DNA of 9,299 nt, taken from assembly GCA_016206385.1 (NCBI GenBank), contig JACQRS010000215.1, positions 1 through 9,299 on the forward strand, written 5' to 3'. The notes under the pieces were generated by a model. That model saw only the letters and a program-made list of their open reading frames with translations, was not told where the DNA came from and searched no databases. The position numbers and the translations under genes are program-made. Shown one piece after another: positions 5,814 through 9,299 of this stretch. Source of the stretch: Candidatus Rokuibacteriota bacterium. GTDB taxonomy: Bacteria > Methylomirabilota > Methylomirabilia > Rokubacteriales > CSP1-6. Each line of letters opens with the position of its first letter. Within the stretch, counting starts at the first letter, position 1.

Positions 5814-6669
5814 TCTCGCGCTGCTGGCCGCGCTGTTTCAGGTCCTCCGCAACGCAGTCATGAAGCGGCTCGGCCATTCCCTGGACGAATACATCAACGT
5901 CTGGGGCCGCTTCACCTTTCTCCTCCCCTTTGCCCTGGCCATGGCTGTCGCCCGGGGCTTCCCGGCGATCAAGCCCGGGTTCGTCCCGATCTGCCTCCTG
6001 TTCGGCCTCTGCCAGACCCTCTCCACGCTCGCCCTCTCCAAGGCGCTCAAGCTCTCCCAGATCTCGCTCGTCACGGCGCTCTGGAAGGTGAGCCTCCTGA
6101 TCCTGCTCGTGATGGGGTACCTGACCCTCAGGGAGACGCCGACGCTGATGGGTGTAGCGGGGGTGCTCCTCTCGGCGGCCGGCGTCTATCTCCTGAACGT
6201 GGGTCAGGCCCGCATCTCCCCCTGGGCGCCGCTCGCGGTGCTCGTGACTGACCGGGGGCTCCGCTACACGCTCCTGGCCGCGCTCTTCTACGCGCCCTCG
6301 GTCCTGACCATCAAGCAGGCGATCCTCCTCTCCGACCCCTACACCGGGACCCTCGGCAGCTACGTGGCGGCGAGCCTCTGGGTGACCCCGCTGGTCCTCG
6401 TCACCTCGCGCCGGCACTTCGTCCAGGTGCCCCGCTACTGGAAGGGGTTCCTGGGACTCGGCCTCTTCGCCGCGCTCACCACCGTGAGCCAGGGGGTCGC
6501 CTACACCCTCACGCTTTCGAGCTACGTGGAGGCCGTGAAGCAGGTGGAGATTCTCTTCGCCATGGGGATCGGGGTCGTGGCGTTCGGGGAGGGACAGCGT
6601 GTGCGGGAGATTGCGCCGGGGGCCGTCGTGATGCTGGCCGGGATGGTGCTGCTGGCGTTCGCCGGCTAG
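5803..6669 (+). CDS. EamA/DMT-family inner-membrane transporter
   Basis: This 288-residue polytopic membrane protein has about ten hydrophobic segments (roughly 1-19, 34-51, 60-80, 87-107, 114-133, 153-172, 183-201, 214-233, 240-261 and 268-287). This is the 5+5 duplicated arrangement of the drug/metabolite transporter superfamily. Family hallmarks are an early helix with VLRNAVMKRLG, the end of repeat 1 reading TLRETPTLMGVAGVLLSAAGVYLL, and the end of repeat 2 reading AFGEGQRVREI followed by a final hydrophobic helix. Members export or import amino acids, nucleotides or other metabolites, and the substrate here is unknown. Its place 28 bases after the RraA-like gene suggests it moves that pathway's substrate or product. 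Its TAG shares the bases CTAG (6666-6669) with the stop of convergent queF. Confidence 0.9.
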   Translation: MWVLLALLAALFQVLRNAVMKRLGHSLDEYINVWGRFTFLLPFALAMAVARGFPAIKPGFVPICLLFGLCQTLSTLALSKALKLSQISLVTALWKVSLLILLVMGYLTLRETPTLMGVAGVLLSAAGVYLLNVGQARISPWAPLAVLVTDRGLRYTLLAALFYAPSVLTIKQAILLSDPYTGTLGSYVAASLWVTPLVLVTSRRHFVQVPRYWKGFLGLGLFAALTTVSQGVAYTLTLSSYVEAVKQVEILFAMGIGVVAFGEGQRVREIAPGAVVMLAGMVLLAFAG

Positions 6670-7031
6670 AGCTCCGAACGCTTGCCGTAGGTGGCCTTCA
6701 CCTCGGTCTTGATGCCGCCCCGGACGTTGAAGTCGCCCACCACCTCGACCCAGCGCGGGTGCGCCGCAGCGACCAGGTCGTTCAGGATCCGGTTGGTGAC
6801 GTCCTCGTGGAACGCGCCCTCGTTCCGGTAGGACCAGATGTAGAGCTTGAGCGACTTGAGCTCCACCAGGTGCTGATCCGGGACGTAGCGGATCCGGATG
6901 GTGGCGAAGTCGGGTTGCCCGGTCCGGGGGCAGATGCAGGTGAGCTCGGGGATGGTGACCGCGACCTCGTAGTCCCGGTCCGGATGCGGGTTCGGCACGA
7001 CTTCCAGCTGCTTCGAAGGCTGGGTCGGCAT
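6666..7031 (-). CDS. queF: NADPH-dependent 7-cyano-7-deazaguanine reductase (preQ0 reductase)
   Basis: This 121-residue cytosolic T-fold enzyme reduces the nitrile of preQ0 to the amine of preQ1 in queuosine biosynthesis. The catalytic cysteine is C34 in CICPRTGQPDFA, with the partner acid D41, as in Bacillus QueF Cys55/Asp62. The QueF motif ELKSLKLYIWSYRNEG occupies 57-72, followed by FHED (74-77) that contributes substrate binding. Length and single-domain form match the short unimodular QueF type rather than the bimodular E. coli form. The gene is last in the tenA-metallopeptidase-queF row, 39 bases after the peptidase stop, and no other queuosine gene is visible. There is no room upstream for a preQ1 riboswitch. 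A weak purine-rich site precedes the ATG. Confidence 0.96.
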   Translation of the reverse strand: MPTQPSKQLEVVPNPHPDRDYEVAVTIPELTCICPRTGQPDFATIRIRYVPDQHLVELKSLKLYIWSYRNEGAFHEDVTNRILNDLVAAAHPRWVEVVGDFNVRGGIKTEVKATYGKRSEL

Positions 7032-7070
7032 CGCTGACCCACCCTATCCCACAATCTTCGCGCGGTCAAA

Positions 7071-8375
7071 TCACCGGGCCGGCAGGGCGCTCGAGGTCCC
7101 GAGGGCTCGCCGGAGCGGCTCCACGCGGTCGGCCGGCACGCGCTCCAGGATCAGAACCTCCGGCCCCCGCTGCTCCACGGCGAAGGCGTGCCGGCCGTCC
7201 CGCCAGCTCCAGCGTGACCCCGGACCCTTCAGAGCCGTGCCGGCCAGGCCCGCGTGCTTCTTCTCGAGAAGCCTGGCGTAGGACCGGGCGAACGCCTGGG
7301 CCGGCTCTTCGCCGTCCCACTGGACACGGTAGATGAGCGCCAGGCGACCGTCCGCATCTTCCCAGACCTGGTAGCGGTCTCCGCGCCACCCCGCGGCCAG
7401 GCCCCGGCCGGCGTCGCCCAGCGTTCCCTCCAGAACGGCCTCGAGGCTGAGCTCGCCGAGCTCGTCCTCCGTCACCAGGCGCCAGGTCGGGGGGAGGATC
7501 GCCCGCAGCTCGGGAAGCGCCACGGGCAACGGGTCCTCCCGGCGGTCGAAGAACTTTTCCGGATGGAGAATCTGGCTCGTGGAGCGGGGCGGGTCCTGGT
7601 AGAGCCGGCCGAACTCCGCCCATGGATGACGCAGCCTGAACCGGTGAACGAACGCGACGCCCTGGATGTAGGGGAAGAGCAGGAGATCCTGGAGAAACTT
7701 CGGGGCCCGCGCGAAGACCGGCCCTGCCGCCGCGGAGAAGGCGGTGGCGAGCTGCCGGAGGCCGGAGAGGTCCGGGATCTGCGACAGGTCGAGCCCCTGC
7801 GGGCGAAGGAGGTATTCGAGGCTGAGGGCCACAGCCTCGCCCTCGATCAGGGCCTGACGGGCGAGGAGCTGATCTCCCTTCCCGGCGATGGGCACCAGGT
7901 ATTGATCAAGCGCGATCTGGCGATCCTGGAGCGCGTGGGCAAGCTCGTGGAGGAGCGCCGCCTGCTGCTCTTCGGGCGTGAGCCAGTCGGCCAGCGCCAT
8001 GACCTTCGCGACGGGGTCGTAGTAGGCCGCGGCCTGCTCCTCGAGCAGGCTCACGAGGAAGCTCTGGAGATGGAAGTCGGGCGGGATCAGCCCCCAGGCC
8101 ACCAGCGCTTTCCGCTCCGCCTCCAGCCGCGCGGCCGGGTACTTCCGGCTGAGCTCCTGCTGGGCGTACCGCCGGATCTCGCTCCGGGTGCGCGTCACGA
8201 CCGGCGGCGGTGGCCCCGGAGCCGGGAGGCCGCGGAGGCTCGCGAGCTGGCCGAAGAAGGGACCGACGAGCGCCTGGAGCGGTGGCGACGGAGAAGTCTG
8301 GGCGGAGGCCTGGACCAGCGGGACCCCGGCCGTCAGCAGCAAGACCAGAAGACCGGCAGCCGTCCGACGAATCAC
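7071..8375 (-). CDS. Secreted or lipid-face HExxH zinc metallopeptidase (gluzincin-like), uncharacterised
   Basis: The predicted protein has 434 residues starting at a GTG whose GTGA overlaps the tenA stop. An in-frame GTG 9 bases upstream is also possible. The N-terminus is a signal peptide: basic IRRT, hydrophobic AAGLLVLLLTAGVPLV, then a likely cut near QASAQ (residues 22-26). HELAHALQDR at 143-152 gives the zinc ligands H143 and H147 and the base E144. The later ALIEGEA (175-181) offers the third ligand Glu (E178 or E180), as in gluzincins. Downstream are PPRSTSQILHPEKFF, a motif that recurs in related uncharacterised bacterial metallopeptidases, and a C-terminal beta-rich region (about 330-425) with YQVWEDADGRLALIYRVQW. 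It probably acts outside the cytoplasm. The substrate is unknown; nothing links it biochemically to tenA or queF beyond operon position. Confidence 0.85.
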   Translation of the reverse strand: MIRRTAAGLLVLLLTAGVPLVQASAQTSPSPPLQALVGPFFGQLASLRGLPAPGPPPPVVTRTRSEIRRYAQQELSRKYPAARLEAERKALVAWGLIPPDFHLQSFLVSLLEEQAAAYYDPVAKVMALADWLTPEEQQAALLHELAHALQDRQIALDQYLVPIAGKGDQLLARQALIEGEAVALSLEYLLRPQGLDLSQIPDLSGLRQLATAFSAAAGPVFARAPKFLQDLLLFPYIQGVAFVHRFRLRHPWAEFGRLYQDPPRSTSQILHPEKFFDRREDPLPVALPELRAILPPTWRLVTEDELGELSLEAVLEGTLGDAGRGLAAGWRGDRYQVWEDADGRLALIYRVQWDGEEPAQAFARSYARLLEKKHAGLAGTALKGPGSRWSWRDGRHAFAVEQRGPEVLILERVPADRVEPLRRALGTSSALPAR

Positions 8376-9043
8376 GCGGGCCACCGTGCCAGCCGATAGG
8401 CCTGGTCCCAGAAGAGGTACTCGTAGTGGCTCGAGCGGAGGAAGTGGCTCCGCATCCGCGCGCGCTCGTCGCGTGAGGCTTCCCGCCCCAGCTGGTCCAC
8501 GAGCCGGAGCTGCTCGTTGACCATGCGAGTGAACTGCGGCGCCGCGTAGGCCCGGATCCAGCGGGCGTAGAGGGGCTGCTTCGGGATCCGCCTCAGGAGG
8601 CGCTGTCCGACCTCCCGGTAGATCCAGTAGCAGGGCAGGACGGCGGCGACGAGCTCGGCGAGGCTTCCCGCGTGGGCGACCGTGAGCAGGTGGCGGGTGT
8701 AGGCGACGGTCACGGGCGCCGGGTTCGTGGCCTCGAGCTGCCTGGCCGTGAGACCCAGTCGCCGCGCAAAGACGGCGTGCATGGCCCGCTCCACGAGGAC
8801 CGTGTTGTGGGCGTGGAGCGCAAAGAGCTGCATCGTGTCCAGCTCGCGGGCCTTGGCGCCGCCGAGGCAGAGGACGCGCGTGAACTCTTTCAGGTAGAGG
8901 TAGTCCTGGCTGATGAAGAAGCGGAACTTCTCCCGCGGGAGCGTCCCTCGGCCGACCTCCACCACGAAGGGATGACGGTAGATGGCGTTCCAGATGGGCG
9001 CCGCAGCGCGCCTGAGCTCGGTTCGCGTCGTCTGTCCCGCCAT
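8372..9043 (-). CDS. tenA: TenA-family thiaminase II / aminopyrimidine aminohydrolase
   Basis: This 223-residue helical cytosolic enzyme of thiamin salvage hydrolyses 4-amino-5-aminomethyl-2-methylpyrimidine to HMP, or degrades thiamin. All residues of the B. subtilis TenA active site are found with a constant offset of +3: D47 and Y50 in SQDYLYLKEF, C138 and Y142 in PCYWIYREVG, and E208 in SSHYEYLFWDQAY. The retained Cys at 138 marks the TenA_C type. The start is taken as the ATG at 9041-9043, giving the usual N-terminus. A GTG at 9059-9061 would add six residues and has GAGGGG only 3 bases upstream, so it is less likely but possible. The gene follows an EamA transporter by about 125 bases and overlaps the metallopeptidase by 4 bases. 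No TPP riboswitch signature or other thi gene is visible. Confidence 0.93.
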   Translation of the reverse strand: MAGQTTRTELRRAAAPIWNAIYRHPFVVEVGRGTLPREKFRFFISQDYLYLKEFTRVLCLGGAKARELDTMQLFALHAHNTVLVERAMHAVFARRLGLTARQLEATNPAPVTVAYTRHLLTVAHAGSLAELVAAVLPCYWIYREVGQRLLRRIPKQPLYARWIRAYAAPQFTRMVNEQLRLVDQLGREASRDERARMRSHFLRSSHYEYLFWDQAYRLARWPA

Positions 9044-9064
9044 CGCCGACGAGCATAGCACACA

Positions 9065-9162
9065 CCCCTCACCTCACCCTCTCCCCTCACCCTACCTCTC
9101 CCCCGGCGGGGGAGAGGAGAAGGTGAGGGGGCATCAGCCTGGGAGAGGAGAACGGTGAGGGG
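9065..9162. repeat. Nested palindromic intergenic repeat (CCCCTCACC / GGTGAGGGG)
   Basis: A 10-bp perfect stem CCTCTCCCCC (9095-9104) / GGGGGAGAGG (9108-9117) with loop GGC is enclosed by a 9-bp stem CCCCTCACC (9083-9091) / GGTGAGGGG (9122-9130). A second copy of the outer arms lies further out (9065-9073 and 9154-9162), with CCTCTCCC (9078-9085) facing GGGAGAGG (9141-9148). It fills the gap between the EamA stop and tenA. Such GC-rich REP-like palindromes are frequent between genes in several high-GC phyla. It could end transcription of the transporter gene, though no T-run is present, or protect mRNA ends. Confidence 0.85.
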
Positions 9163-9168
9163 GGCCGG

Positions 9169-9299
9169 TCAGGGGCGGGTGGTGAGACCGATCCCGACGG
9201 CGACGAGGAGGGTGGCCAGCACGAGCGTGGCCGTGAGCGGCTCGCCGGCCAGGGCCGCGGAGAGGAGCACGCCGAAGATGGGAGTGGTGAGATAGAACC
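9169..9299 (-). CDS. C-terminal end of an EamA/DMT-family transporter (partial)
   Basis: The last 42 complete codons of a minus-strand gene entering from the right edge; stop TGA at 9169-9171. The visible residues FYLTTPIFGVLLSAALAGEP then LTATLVLATLLVAVGIGL form the end of the second EamA repeat. They consist of a helix with the conserved 'P.f..ll....lGEpl' motif followed by the final hydrophobic helix and a short TTRP tail. The motif is strongly typical of DMT-superfamily metabolite exporters, and the substrate is unknown. It lies upstream of tenA in the same direction, separated by the palindromic repeat, so cotranscription is uncertain. It is a different gene from the transporter at 5803-6669. 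Confidence 0.85.
   Translation of the reverse strand, partial: FYLTTPIFGVLLSAALAGEPLTATLVLATLLVAVGIGLTTRP

Noticed and set aside
7032..7070. preQ1 riboswitch upstream of queF
   Set aside because: Only 39 bases separate queF from the peptidase stop and no pseudoknot-like C-rich/A-rich pattern is visible.
7060..7071. 12-base sequence GCGCGGTCAAAT identical to 4391-4402, considered as an att or insertion repeat
   Set aside because: One copy is within the hydrolase C-terminal codons and the other is at the peptidase 3' end; no mobile gene is present and the flanks do not match, so chance is likely.
8376..9065. Long minus-strand open frame that would extend the metallopeptidase by about 230 residues at its N-terminus
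   Set aside because: It lies in another frame of tenA, which is unmistakable there; the signal peptide and the GTGA overlap place the real peptidase start at about 8375. The extra frame is a high-GC shadow.
9060..9165. Possible CRISPR array
   Set aside because: The units are inverted, unevenly spaced and purine/pyrimidine-biased, with no repeat-spacer periodicity and no cas genes nearby.
9044..9168. TPP riboswitch upstream of tenA
   Set aside because: The leader is occupied by the palindromic repeat and shows neither the CUGAGA nor the ACCUGA thi-box elements.

Overview
The window is about 9.3 kb of very GC-rich, gene-dense bacterial DNA with strong codon bias, short or overlapping gene junctions and many catabolic or transport genes. 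The mix is a C-terminal tail like that of adenylate-cyclase/AfsR-type ATPase-TPR regulators, a tandem CaiB/BaiF CoA-transferase, a medium-chain Zn dehydrogenase, EamA transporters and palindromic CCCCTCACC-type intergenic repeats. It fits a soil or subsurface high-GC lineage such as Rokubacteria/Methylomirabilota or a deltaproteobacterium. That assignment is inference from style only; no marker gene is present.

Region 1 (1-4544, + strand) is a compact catabolic-looking operon. The last codons of an upstream regulator-like gene overlap by 8 bases a double-domain CoA-transferase. This is followed 10 bases later by a zinc alcohol dehydrogenase family protein, 14 bases later by an alpha/beta hydrolase, and then, through an ATGA stop/start overlap, by a 47-codon remnant of a short-chain dehydrogenase whose N- and C-terminal ends have been joined in frame. 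The substrate cannot be read from the sequence; the set would suit activation, oxidation and hydrolytic cleavage of an organic acid or cyclic ketone.

Region 2 (4489-6669) is a divergent pair. A Rid/YjgF-family gene on the minus strand lacks the classical catalytic arginine and carries an Arg-rich tail antisense to the dehydrogenase remnant. An RraA-like gene followed by a ten-helix EamA/DMT transporter lies on the plus strand. The space between them holds a consensus -35 box and small inverted repeats. The transporter start codon sits in the loop of a 7-bp hairpin.

Region 3 (6666-9299, minus strand) reads right to left: the 3' end of another EamA/DMT transporter, a large nested palindromic repeat, tenA (thiamin salvage or degradation), a secreted HExxH metallopeptidase overlapping tenA by 4 bases, and queF (last step of preQ1 synthesis). 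queF converges on the plus-strand transporter, and the two stop codons share CTAG.

No RNA genes, CRISPR arrays, insertion sequences, phage genes or clear novel defence system were found. The most unusual items are the collapsed dehydrogenase, the apparently one-active-site tandem CoA-transferase, the divergent Rid protein and the tenA-metallopeptidase-queF gene order.
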